A DNA stretch of 52,867 nt, taken from positions 1 through 52,867 of the forward strand of contig NZ_SLXJ01000014.1 in assembly GCF_004345745.1 (NCBI RefSeq). Reading direction: 5' to 3'. The stretch is from Nicoletella semolina. Its GTDB lineage: Bacteria > Pseudomonadota > Gammaproteobacteria > Enterobacterales > Pasteurellaceae. The notes beneath the pieces are model-generated. The model worked only from the letters and a program-made list of their open reading frames with translations. It had not been told where the DNA came from and ran no database searches. How positions within the stretch are numbered: the first letter of the stretch is position 1; each line of letters starts with the position of its first letter. This document shows, one piece after another, positions 1 to 7,066 of this stretch. The translations under genes and the position numbers were made by a program.

Positions 1-43
1 TTGCTTGATTGCTTGATTGCTTGATTGCTTGATTGCTTGATTG
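1..43 (-). repeat. Octanucleotide tandem repeat (five copies or more)
   Basis: The 8-bp unit TTGCTTGA (TCAAGCAA on the minus strand) is repeated five times without a mismatch from base 1, followed by a partial unit up to base 43. The tract touches the window edge, so its true length is unknown. On the minus strand the repeat has no stop codon in any of the three registers; on the plus strand every register hits TGA. Because 8 is not a multiple of 3, each gain or loss of a unit shifts the frame of the minus-strand gene that begins at 46. This is the form of a slipped-strand contingency locus. Confidence 0.85.
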
Positions 44-46
44 CAT
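1..46 (-). CDS. 5' end of a phase-variable gene running off the window
   Basis: On the minus strand an ATG at 46-44 is preceded, nine bases upstream, by a good Shine-Dalgarno sequence (AGGAG). The ATG is followed at once by the octanucleotide tract, so translation reads Met-Gln and then a repeating Ser-Ser-Asn-Gln-Ala-Ile-Lys-Gln pattern until the window ends. Placing a repeat whose unit is not a multiple of three directly after the start codon is the usual design of on/off contingency genes in Pasteurellaceae (LPS glycosyltransferases, phosphorylcholine genes, type III methyltransferases; established knowledge). The product cannot be named because only the first codons are visible. The reading frame depends on the copy number beyond base 1. 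Confidence 0.7.
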   Translation of the reverse strand, partial: MQSSNQAIKQSSNQA

Positions 47-139
47 ATTCTACAGCTCCTCTTTGTCTAGATTTAAAATACAAACGTAGACGATCCTACT
101 AAATTCTAAATTTAAAATCAATTTCCCTCCTATAGACAG

Positions 140-161
140 CTCCCTCCGCAAGCGGAGGGAG
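140..161. repeat. Perfect GC-rich palindrome (CTCCCTCCGC family)
   Basis: CTCCCTCCGC and its exact reverse complement are separated by AA, giving a 10-bp stem. It sits between the edge gene and the 3' end of ubiH and has no U-run on either side, so it does not look like a normal intrinsic terminator. Similar CTCC...GGAGG(G/A)AG blocks lie at 1403-1453, 5438-5488 and 42821-42874, suggesting a dispersed intergenic repeat family. Confidence 0.55.
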
Positions 162-169
162 ATAATCCA

Positions 170-1366
170 TTACCACCCTAAGGCTTGATGGGCAATTTGG
201 TTGTTTAATCTAGGGAAGTGCGTAAGAGCGGATAATCCTAGATTTCTTGCTAATTGTACAGGCAATAACGGCGAGCTGAAGATGGAAATTAATCCATTTG
301 TTGCCTGCATCATTTTTTGCTGATCGGCGATACGTCTTCTTTCAAATTCAGATAATAGCGATGTTTCGCCAATATCTTTTTCGGTCAAAAACGCCTGAGT
401 AATCAAGTCACAGAGTGTGAAAAGATCTCTCAATCCTAAATTAAACCCCTGCCCTGCAACAGGGTGCAACTGTTGAGCGGCATTGCCTATAATCGCTAGG
501 CGGTGGTGAATATGCGAATTTGTTTTTTGCAAAGAAAGCGGATAAACGAACCGCTTACTCACTCGCTGAAATTTTCCTAATTTCCAACCAAATTGTTGCT
601 GCAAGGCATTGAGAAAATCATTATCCGATAAGTGGATTAATGGCGTTGTATCTTGCACACACCAAACTAAAGAGAGGTTATTCCCTTTTAGTGGCAATAA
701 TGCAAAAGGTCCTTGCGGTGTGAAACGTTCAAAGGCTTGATACTGATGCCATTGTGCAAGTTGAACATTAGCAATAATCGCTGACTGTTGGTAATCCTTT
801 ACAGTTTCCGTTATCACGCCACACTGACGTGCCAACGAAGAATGAATCCCATCACTCGCCACTAACAATTTTGCCGTAAGGCTCGTGCCACTTGCGAGTT
901 TTATTTTGCAGTCCGTTGTTGTTCGCTCCAGTACTGCAATGGTATCTGGACAAAATTGTTGAATATTGGGCTGTTGAGAGAGTAAATTCGCAAGCGTTTT
1001 ACCCAATTCCGCAAGCTCTACCACCACACCTAACTGTTCAATTCCTAAAGTCTGGGCTGAAAATTCAGTTTTACCAAAATGCCCTTGATCGGAAATGTGA
1101 ATATGTTTAATTGGCGTGGCGAATTGGCAAATAATTTCGGCTAAATGACTATCTGCAAGCGGTTGAATTCGAGCTAATTTTTGCAGACTGCCATAGGCAA
1201 GAGCAATAGATCGAGCGTCAAAACCGCCTTGTTTGTCATAATCAGGCCGTGATTTTTCTATGAGTGCAATTTTAAGTTTTTGTGTGGTTGCACTGCTTAA
1301 GGCAAGTGCCAAAACAGAGCCTGTTACCGCTCCGCCAACAATTACAACATCAAATTGTGTAGTCAT
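170..1366 (-). CDS. ubiH: 2-octaprenyl-6-methoxyphenol hydroxylase UbiH
   Basis: FAD-dependent aromatic hydroxylase of the ubiquinone pathway, 398 aa, about the size of E. coli UbiH. Visible signatures are the N-terminal dinucleotide-binding loop VIVGGAVTGSVLAL (residues 8-21), a DG-type motif in VASDGIHSSLARQ (about 169-181), and the C-terminal FAD/ribityl motif GNAAQQLHPVAGQGFNLGLRD. The GNAAQ form and the ISDQGHFGKT segment favour UbiH over the paralogues UbiF and VisC/UbiI. The gene is alone between the edge contingency gene and the selD remnant, all on the minus strand. Start chosen at the ATG giving MTTQFDVVIVGG. Sure of the family, fairly sure of the exact paralogue. Confidence 0.88.
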   Translation of the reverse strand: MTTQFDVVIVGGAVTGSVLALALSSATTQKLKIALIEKSRPDYDKQGGFDARSIALAYGSLQKLARIQPLADSHLAEIICQFATPIKHIHISDQGHFGKTEFSAQTLGIEQLGVVVELAELGKTLANLLSQQPNIQQFCPDTIAVLERTTTDCKIKLASGTSLTAKLLVASDGIHSSLARQCGVITETVKDYQQSAIIANVQLAQWHQYQAFERFTPQGPFALLPLKGNNLSLVWCVQDTTPLIHLSDNDFLNALQQQFGWKLGKFQRVSKRFVYPLSLQKTNSHIHHRLAIIGNAAQQLHPVAGQGFNLGLRDLFTLCDLITQAFLTEKDIGETSLLSEFERRRIADQQKMMQATNGLISIFSSPLLPVQLARNLGLSALTHFPRLNNQIAHQALGW

Positions 1367-1402
1367 TTTTTCCCTTTTTTCTTTTTAAAATCGGCGAATT
1401 AG

Positions 1403-1453
1403 CTTCCCTCTCTCCGTTTACAAAGGGAGATACGCAGATGGAGGAAGATAACC
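1403..1453. repeat. Dispersed intergenic repeat, copy 2
   Basis: Between ubiH and the selD remnant lies a block beginning TTCCCTCTCTCCGTTTAC and ending in GGAGGAAGATAACCT. It resembles the reverse complement of the block at 5438-5488 (TTCCCTCCCTCCGTTTAC at one end, GGTAACC at the other). No coding sense was seen. Probably a degenerate copy of a small palindromic intergenic element. Confidence 0.5.
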
Positions 1454-1457
1454 TGTC

Positions 1458-2481
1458 TCACACCACTGTTACTAACGTATGATGTGTATCCATTGGTAAC
1501 AACTTACCAACAGGATAAAGTGCCACATTCGTCCTTTCTGCAATTTTTTTAGCTAATTCGACCGCTTGAGGCTGAACCGCAATTAATAAACCGCCTGAAG
1601 TTTGCGGATCACATAAAATGGCTTTCTGCTTGAATGTGAATGCAGAAATAACCTGCCGATAGCTGTCAAAATTACGCTGCGTCCCCCCAGGAATGGCACC
1701 TTCAGCAATATAATTTTTTACGCCATCAAGAGTCTGAATGCCGCTGAAATAAACCTCTGCCTGCAAATTTGATCCTTGGCAAATCTCCACTAAATGTCCC
1801 AGCAATCCAAACCCTGTTACATCAGTCATTGCGGAAATTCCCTCAATTTTGGCAAATTCCTCACCAATGCTATTTAGCTGACACATCGTATCTCGTGCCA
1901 ATGTGTTATGTTCTGGCTTTAATTTCCCTTGCTTTTCCGCTGTTGTCAGCACGCCAATCCCCAATGGCTTGGTTAGAAACAGCCTACAACCTGCCTTTGC
2001 AGAAGCATTTCGTTTCACCTGCTCTAAAGCAACCACGCCTGTAACTGCCAAGCCAAAAATAGGTTCGGACGAATCAATAGAATGTCCGTCAGCCAAAGCA
2101 ATTCCTTGCCTGTGAGCAAGCACATCGCCTTCCCTCTACAATCCGTTGAGCGACCTGTGCGGGCAAAGTATTAATCGGTTTCCCATTGCAAAAATATCGC
2201 TAATCGCATTGGTTGCTGCAATTCGTCCAAAATCAAATGGATCATCGACAATAGGCATAAAAAAAATCGGTTGTGCTGATAATTCCCATACCATGACCAA
2301 CATCATAAACCGCAGCGTCATCTTTTGTTTCGTGTCCCACAATTAAATTGGGATCGAAAAATTTTGCCTGCTCGCTGCGTAGTATTTGCTCCAATATTTT
2401 GGGTGATAATTTACAGCCACAGCCTGCACCGTGGCTATATTGTATTAAGCGAATAGGAGCTAGATCATTATTTTCACTCAT
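1458..2481 (-). pseudogene. selD: Selenide, water dikinase (SelD), multiply broken
   Basis: SelD makes selenophosphate for selenocysteine and 2-selenouridine. The locus reads as three pieces in different frames. The N-terminal piece (from 2481) has the active-site motif [10 protein letters not shown], with the catalytic Cys and Lys intact. Near 2259-2266 a run of eight T (minus strand), where seven would keep frame, shifts it; the next frame continues with [20 protein letters not shown]. Around 2171-2184 about ten residues found in E. coli SelD after AMGGKPI are missing and the frame shifts again, possibly by deletion between short CCGATTA repeats. Around 2106 one extra base restores the frame that runs [12 protein letters not shown] to the end, including [11 protein letters not shown] and DPQTSGGLL. 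One internal deletion plus at least three frame changes make a real pseudogene far more likely than sequencing error. Confidence 0.9.
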
Positions 2482-2795
2482 TTTGATTCTCTTAATTTAA
2501 TTGGAGATTGTATTAACAGTACGCTCAATTCTACCTTGAATTACGGTATTATGTAGCAGTTGCACAAAGATTTAACTCAGTGTTTCTGCTACATTTTTCT
2601 TACCCTATTGTAAATTAAGGGTAAGAAAAAATGATTGATTGAAGAACTTTCCCTTGTAGAACAAGAAAAGGCTGAATTTAGAGTAAAGATAAAGGGTTGA
2701 ATCGGAAAATTTTAGGCTACCGAACAGCACTAAATCGCACAAGAGATTCAGATTTTTCATTAAGCAATAAATCACAGCGGCATTTTACGAAATAG
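2482..2795. other. Gene-free stretch of 314 bp
   Basis: Between the selD remnant and the LacI-type remnant I see no complete gene. There is an inverted repeat ATGTAGCAG...CTGCTACAT followed by TTTTTC on the plus strand at about 2550-2597, and a second stem CTTACCCT...AGGGTAAG at about 2600-2627. Short open stretches at about 2638-2790 could be gene scraps but match nothing I recognise. Confidence 0.4.
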
Positions 2796-3425
2796 CTAAC
2801 AGGATTCTCGCATAATTAAAGGACAGGTGATCAGATAATTGTCTTTGCCTTCACGTGCTTCGATAAGATGTAATGTCGCTTGTACACCCATTTCATAGTG
2901 AGGGAGTTGCACGGTTGTCAGTGGTGGAAGGAATAAATCTGCCACGCCGACCATATTGTCATATCCCGTTACGGCAACATCTTGCGGAATACGGAAACCT
3001 TTGGCGAGCAAGAGTTGATAAGCGACAAACGCAATGCGATCGTTACCACAAATTACCACATCAAAATCAAAGGATTGTGGATTTTTTTCGAGTAAATCCA
3101 ATAAAGGGCGTGCACCTTCAAAATAATCTTCCCCGTCTGGCGGCATAAAAAAATGCACGGGAGTTGCCGCATTCGGCTGCTTTGCCCATTCCTCTTCAAA
3201 ACCCTGTTTACGTGCCGCGGTGGCGATGTAATTTTGCGGAATATGCAGAAAAAGCGGTTTTTTATAGCCCTTTTCCACGATAAGGTATGTAATATCTGCT
3301 TGTCCTTGATAATCATTGGGAATATAGCTCGCCGCTTTTACATCGTCGGTAATACAGTTGGCTAACACGATAGGAAACGAACGTAATTTGAGTGGTACGC
3401 TGACTTTTTTCAAACCGTTACGCAC
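2796..3425 (-). pseudogene. LacI/GalR-type regulator, 5'-truncated remnant
   Basis: The 209-residue frame matches the C-terminal two thirds of a LacI/GalR-family sugar-responsive repressor: FPIVLANC, a subdomain-2 stretch with VVICGNDRIAFVAYQLLLAKGFRIPQ, then the diagnostic DVAVTGYDNM (family form 'vsvvGfDd') and LTTVQLPHYEMG. A normal member has about 330-340 residues with an N-terminal helix-turn-helix domain; here the DNA-binding domain and roughly the first 100 or more residues are absent. The frame begins at a GTG at 3425 with no credible ribosome site and stays open upstream into sequence of the opposite-strand galactosidase remnant. It faces away from that remnant, the classic repressor/target layout, so a deletion probably removed both 5' ends and the shared control region. 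Not expected to bind DNA. Confidence 0.8.
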
Positions 3426-4271
3426 TTTAATATACTGGAAAATTCTGCTGAGATTCAGGTTTCGACAGAAAAAGTGCAGTATGTTTTTGATAAGAAAAAA
3501 GGCATTTTGAACGCACTGTTTATTGACGGTGAAAATCTGCTCAAGCAGCCGCTAGATTTCAATATTTGGTATGCACCTCGAGATAATGACGGCTTAACGA
3601 AAAATTTATGGATCGCAGCAGGCTACGACAAAGCACAAAGCCGTGCTTATGCAATGTCGCTAGAACAAACTGACGAACAAGTAACCGTTCAGGTAAAATG
3701 CGGTTTGGTTGCAGTGTCTAAAACTCGAATTTTAACCTTGGATGTGGCGTATCATCTATTTTCCGACGGCATATTTGAAGTGAAAATTCATGCGAAAAAA
3801 ACACCGCACTTACCGTTCCTGCCACGCTTCGGCTTACGCTTTTTCCTCTCGAAAGAGTTCCAGCAAACGGAATATTTTGGCTATGGCGAAACCGAAAGCT
3901 ATGCAGACAAACATCATTCGGGCAAACTCGGTTTTTATCACACCACGCCGCATAAAAACTACGTTGATTACCTCAAACCGCAGGAAAATGGCAGCCACTG
4001 GGGCTGTTCGTTAGTCAAAGTGCGGTCGAAAAATCACGAGTTTTATATCACAGCTGACCGACCGTTCAGCTTCAATATTTCGCCTTACACGCAAGAAGAA
4101 CTCAGTTCGAAAAAACACAATTACGAACTAACGGAAAGCGACAATACGATTTTATGCATCGATTATAAAATCAGCGGCATCGGCTCAAATTCCTGCGGCC
4201 CTTGGTTGAAAGAAGAATATCGGTTAGGAGAGAGTGAGTGGGATTGCGGATTCCGATTCGAAATAGATTAA
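3426..4271 (+). pseudogene. Beta-galactosidase (GH2) C-terminal remnant
   Basis: About 280 codons are open, matching only the C-terminal domain of a family 2 beta-galactosidase (the beta-sandwich 'small chain' region of LacZ/EbgA). Landmarks are the WYAPRDNDG motif (LacZ form RAPLDNDI), YFGYGETESYADKH (LacZ: LGLGPQENYPDR), and the FNISPYTQEEL region (LacZ: FNISRYSQQQL). A full enzyme has about 1000 residues, so the catalytic barrel with both catalytic Glu residues is gone. The open frame continues upstream of the GTG at 3474 to about 3426, where it meets the truncated repressor, so the junction lies near 3420-3440. The stretch contains two H. influenzae-type uptake sequences (3803-3811 and 4018-4026). 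No function expected. Confidence 0.85.
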
Positions 4272-4275
4272 CAGG

Positions 4276-4309
4276 TTTGGTCGGGGTAGTGCCCGACCTT
4301 AATTATTTT
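4276..4309 (+). terminator. Intrinsic terminator after the galactosidase remnant
   Basis: GGTCGGG and CCCGACC form a 7-bp GC-rich stem around a short loop, followed by TTAATTATTTTT. It lies five bases after the stop codon of the galactosidase remnant and was presumably its terminator. Confidence 0.75.
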
Positions 4310-4321
4310 TAAGGGAATAGA

Positions 4322-4640
4322 GAGTTACAAAATATTGAAAGCCCTGTTTATCATTTATTACTATAACCTCTTCGGCTATCCTGCCAAACTTTCCAAAAGA
4401 GCGGCTTACCGCAGTTATGATACGAATAGAAAATTAGCCATTAGGATATGGATTATATTCTTAAATTGGGGCGTTTGCCGCCGAGTTCGGTAGGGTCTGA
4501 GCCTTGGCAATTAAGGTTTTATTAAACCCAGTCCATTTAAGGCTGCAGAGCCACAAAGTAGCTCAGATAAATTAACGTCATACGACTCCTATGGCACTAA
4601 AAATGAACATTATCCAACAACTACATAATACCCTTGAATT
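4322..4640 (+). pseudogene. Decayed nitroreductase-like fragment
   Basis: No intact gene exists here, but several frames hold protein-like stretches. About 4400-4460 reads AAYRSYDTNRKLAI; slightly further, in another frame, GRLPPSSVGSEPW. These match the N-terminal part of NfsB-type FMN nitroreductases (family pattern 'RxSxRxYD...ILxxGRLSPSSVGSEPWKF'). A third frame, about 4525-4613, gives a plausible 30-residue continuation ending at TAA. The frame breaks and short total length indicate a heavily deleted remnant. The assignment rests mainly on the PSSVGSEPW motif. Confidence 0.45.
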
Positions 4641-4661
4641 GCAAAAAATTGATAATAACCT

Positions 4662-4670
4662 ACCGCTTGT
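4662..4670 (-). repeat. Apl-type uptake signal sequence
   Basis: ACCGCTTGT, reverse complement of ACAAGCGGT, the core uptake signal of the Actinobacillus pleuropneumoniae clade. It lies between genes just upstream of ratA. Confidence 0.7.
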
Positions 4671-4674
4671 AATA

Positions 4675-4683
4675 TGCTAAAAT
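4675..4683 (+). promoter_or_regulatory. Extended -10 promoter of ratA-rnfH
   Basis: TGCTAAAAT is an extended -10 element (TGn followed by TAAAAT) about 25 bases before the first ATG of ratA. No good -35 box sits at 17 bp, which is tolerated when an extended -10 is present. Confidence 0.45.
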
Positions 4684-4707
4684 GCCTTGATTTTATTTTG
4701 ATGAACT

Positions 4708-5151
4708 ATGACTATGCCAACCGTAAACCAATCCGCACTTGTCCCATACAATGCAGAACAAATGTATGCACTGGTAAATAATTATGAGCAATATCCCCAA
4801 TTTTTATCAGGTTGTACAGCAGCGAATACGCTTAGCCTTGGAGAAAATGAGTTAGAGGCTGAATTAGTCATTCAAAAATTAGGCATTCAACAGCGATTTA
4901 GCACACATAATCGAATGGTTTTGAATGAAAAAATTGAGATGCAGCTAATTGAAGGACCTTTTCGTCATTTATCGGGCTGTTGGATTTTTCAGCCCTTTGA
5001 TGAGCAAAGTTGTCAGGTTACATTGAAATTGGAGTTTGAATTTTCTAACCCAATTGTAGCAGCTGTCTTTGGCAAAATTTTTAATGAACTGACTGCTAAA
5101 ATGCTGCAAGCATTTAGGCAACGAGCAAAGGAATTGTATGGTGTTAGATAA
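4708..5151 (+). CDS. ratA: Ribosome association toxin / CoQ-binding family protein RatA
   Basis: 147 aa START/COQ10-type lipid-binding fold. Diagnostic segments are [22 protein letters not shown] near the N-terminus, [12 protein letters not shown] in the middle, and the C-terminal [22 protein letters not shown]. coli RatA is reported to bind the 50S subunit and block subunit association; the family also resembles the ubiquinone-binding protein Coq10, and the physiological role is debated. Two ATGs are close together (4708 and 4714); the second gives [12 protein letters not shown], closest to homologues, and neither has a strong Shine-Dalgarno. It overlaps rnfH by 14 bp, the usual pairing in gammaproteobacteria. 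Confidence 0.85.
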   Translation: MTMPTVNQSALVPYNAEQMYALVNNYEQYPQFLSGCTAANTLSLGENELEAELVIQKLGIQQRFSTHNRMVLNEKIEMQLIEGPFRHLSGCWIFQPFDEQSCQVTLKLEFEFSNPIVAAVFGKIFNELTAKMLQAFRQRAKELYGVR

Positions 5152-5434
5152 CAAGATATCCATTAACGTAGAAATATTATATGCCTATCCTAATAAATAT
5201 TTCTTAAAAAAACTTCATTTAAATACGCCTACTACTATTGAGAATGTCATTTTGCAATCGGGTGTATTAGAAAAATATCCTGAAATTGATCTAGGTAAAA
5301 ATAAGGTCGGTATTTTTAGTCGTCCTGCCAAACTTTCTGATTTTGTTTCTGATGGCGATAGGATTGAGATTTATCGCCCTTTAATCGCCGATCCGAAAGA
5401 AATCCGCCGCAAACGTGCAGAACAGAAGAAATGA
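5138..5434 (+). CDS. rnfH: RnfH family ubiquitin-like protein
   Basis: 98 aa protein of the RnfH (UPF0125) family, which has a ubiquitin-like beta-grasp fold. The signature [23 protein letters not shown] followed by [21 protein letters not shown] is nearly invariant in the family. Its start overlaps the end of ratA and is preceded by AAAGGAATTGT, a good ribosome site, so it is translated with ratA. Biochemical function is not established; the name comes from linkage to rnf genes in other bacteria. Confidence 0.9.
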   Translation: MVLDNKISINVEILYAYPNKYFLKKLHLNTPTTIENVILQSGVLEKYPEIDLGKNKVGIFSRPAKLSDFVSDGDRIEIYRPLIADPKEIRRKRAEQKK

Positions 5435-5437
5435 TAG

Positions 5438-5488
5438 GTTACCCCCCCTACGCTTTCAGCACACTCCTCGTAAACGGAGGGAGGGAAA
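5438..5488. repeat. Dispersed intergenic repeat, copy 3
   Basis: Immediately after rnfH a block runs from GGTTACCCCCCC to ACGGAGGGAGGGAA, with TACGCT and CTCC in between. It matches the reverse complement of copy 2 at its ends and shares the order TACGCT-CTCC-GAGG-AGG with 42821-42874. It lies between convergent genes and lacks a U-run. Confidence 0.5.
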
Positions 5489-5505
5489 TAGCGAAAAACA
5501 ACACA

Positions 5506-6927
5506 CTACTGCGAAAAAGCAAGCATTATAACAAAAAGAGCTTGCTGAAGTTCTTCTTCAGTCAATGCACTATTATTCCAGATCACCTTGCCATCTTTAA
5601 TATCTAGACTAAAATTGACCATATTTTCATCAACATTGAAAATATCATTATGTTGTGCTTGTTTAGCCAGTTCTGCTCGCTCTAATTTTGCCAGCTGTGC
5701 AGCATCGTGTTGAGAATGTCCGTTTAGTTCCTTAATCTGAGCATTCGCTTTCTCTAACGCATTCAAGTCAAGTGAGCCAGATAAATGCGATTGAGCAAGA
5801 ATTTTTAATATATCGTCGATACTGTGTATTTCGTTAGCATCAAATTTATCAATATTTAAATCCAATTGAAGATTGGATTTGCCTTTGTCATTTTCTAACA
5901 CAAGATTTTTTAACTGAAAGATTAGACCTTGTTGCAATAAATCAAGGTGCGGTTGATCCGTTTCAAGCACTTGCCTTAATTGTTCAGGATCGCCTGCTAA
6001 TCCGATCAACTGCTGGAACGGAGCAGCCGCCGTATCCATAAACAGATCGAAATTATATTTGCCTAGATCTATTTTTTGATTATTCGTTTCAATCATTACG
6101 TTGGCATTTACATCAGCCGCCGTTTGGTAACGATCAGCAATCATTTTACCATAACCATCACTGCTCACGTCTTTGAATACAATCTTGAATGTTTTATTTT
6201 GCTCGCTAGCTGAATTTGGCTTTGCTTGTTCAATTGCAAGATGACCTAATTTGAGCCCGAAATCGCCAAGTGTGAGCATTGGATAAGCATTATTATACCA
6301 ACCAGCATCAAGTTGATAATTCAGGTTCTCAACAGTGAACAGCGTATTTAAGGCTTTATCTATGATTTGTATTTTAGGTAAATGGAGATCAATTTTTTGC
6401 TTTTCTCCTACTTTTTGGGTAGCTAGTTTAACTAAAAATGGTTCAAACTGAAAAAATTCACCACTTTTAGCTGATGTTTTTATTTCACTAGCGGTTTCCT
6501 TGCTGTAGTTGATGTCTGTTCGAGCAGTGAGAAACTGATTGTTATCTAATAATAGCGGCTGTGCTTCTTTTACAGAAAGATCACTTTCAACACTCGCCAT
6601 CATTGGGGTAAGTTTGAATTGCGCTAGGCGATTAAGCGGAAATGGACCGTGGAAAATTTTATCACTACCGCTAAATTGATATGTTTGTGTCGATGTCTTA
6701 GCTTCAATTTGGTAAGTTGCCGTTGAGCTAAACAAATTACGTTCTAATTCAACCTCTTTAATCTCTGCCTGTATGCCGTAGGATTGTAAAAGATTCAAGT
6801 AATTATTTGCTTCATTGATCAATAATGGATAACGTTCTTCGATCTGTTTGCCTGTATACCAGCTTGTGCCAACACCTGCTATACCTGAAAGAGCAAAAAG
6901 GGAAAGTGCAATTTTAGATAGTTTCAT
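5506..6927 (-). CDS. YdgA-family (DUF945) envelope protein
   Basis: 473 aa. Begins MKLSKIALSLFALSGIAGVGTS, an uncleaved-type N-terminal hydrophobic segment that would anchor the protein in the inner membrane with the bulk in the periplasm. The next segment, WYTGKQIEERYPLLINEANNYL, and the later IFHGPFPL motif are typical of the YdgA/DUF945 family. The rest is beta-rich with repeated LxLNLDI patterns. Start supported by AGGAG seven bases upstream of the ATG at 6927. Function in the family is poorly known. It stands alone, convergent with rnfH. Confidence 0.8.
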   Translation of the reverse strand: MKLSKIALSLFALSGIAGVGTSWYTGKQIEERYPLLINEANNYLNLLQSYGIQAEIKEVELERNLFSSTATYQIEAKTSTQTYQFSGSDKIFHGPFPLNRLAQFKLTPMMASVESDLSVKEAQPLLLDNNQFLTARTDINYSKETASEIKTSAKSGEFFQFEPFLVKLATQKVGEKQKIDLHLPKIQIIDKALNTLFTVENLNYQLDAGWYNNAYPMLTLGDFGLKLGHLAIEQAKPNSASEQNKTFKIVFKDVSSDGYGKMIADRYQTAADVNANVMIETNNQKIDLGKYNFDLFMDTAAAPFQQLIGLAGDPEQLRQVLETDQPHLDLLQQGLIFQLKNLVLENDKGKSNLQLDLNIDKFDANEIHSIDDILKILAQSHLSGSLDLNALEKANAQIKELNGHSQHDAAQLAKLERAELAKQAQHNDIFNVDENMVNFSLDIKDGKVIWNNSALTEEELQQALFVIMLAFSQ

Positions 6928-7066
6928 ATAACTCCTTTAATAGATTACATAATTCACCAACATCAATTAAAAAACAAAATGTTCTTTTATTAAACAGTTA
7001 GTTCAAGGGAAAAATTTGCAAAAATGCAATATTGTTCTGTAAATATAAAAATGTTTGTCTATAAAC

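Noticed and set aside
2259-2266. Poly-T(8) tract in selD as a phase-variation switch
   Set aside because: Other frame changes and an internal deletion in the same gene mean correcting this tract would not restore the protein.
4598-4680. 25-codon frame starting MNIIQQLHNTLELQ just before ratA
   Set aside because: No ribosome site and it overlaps the ratA promoter; more likely part of the decayed region.
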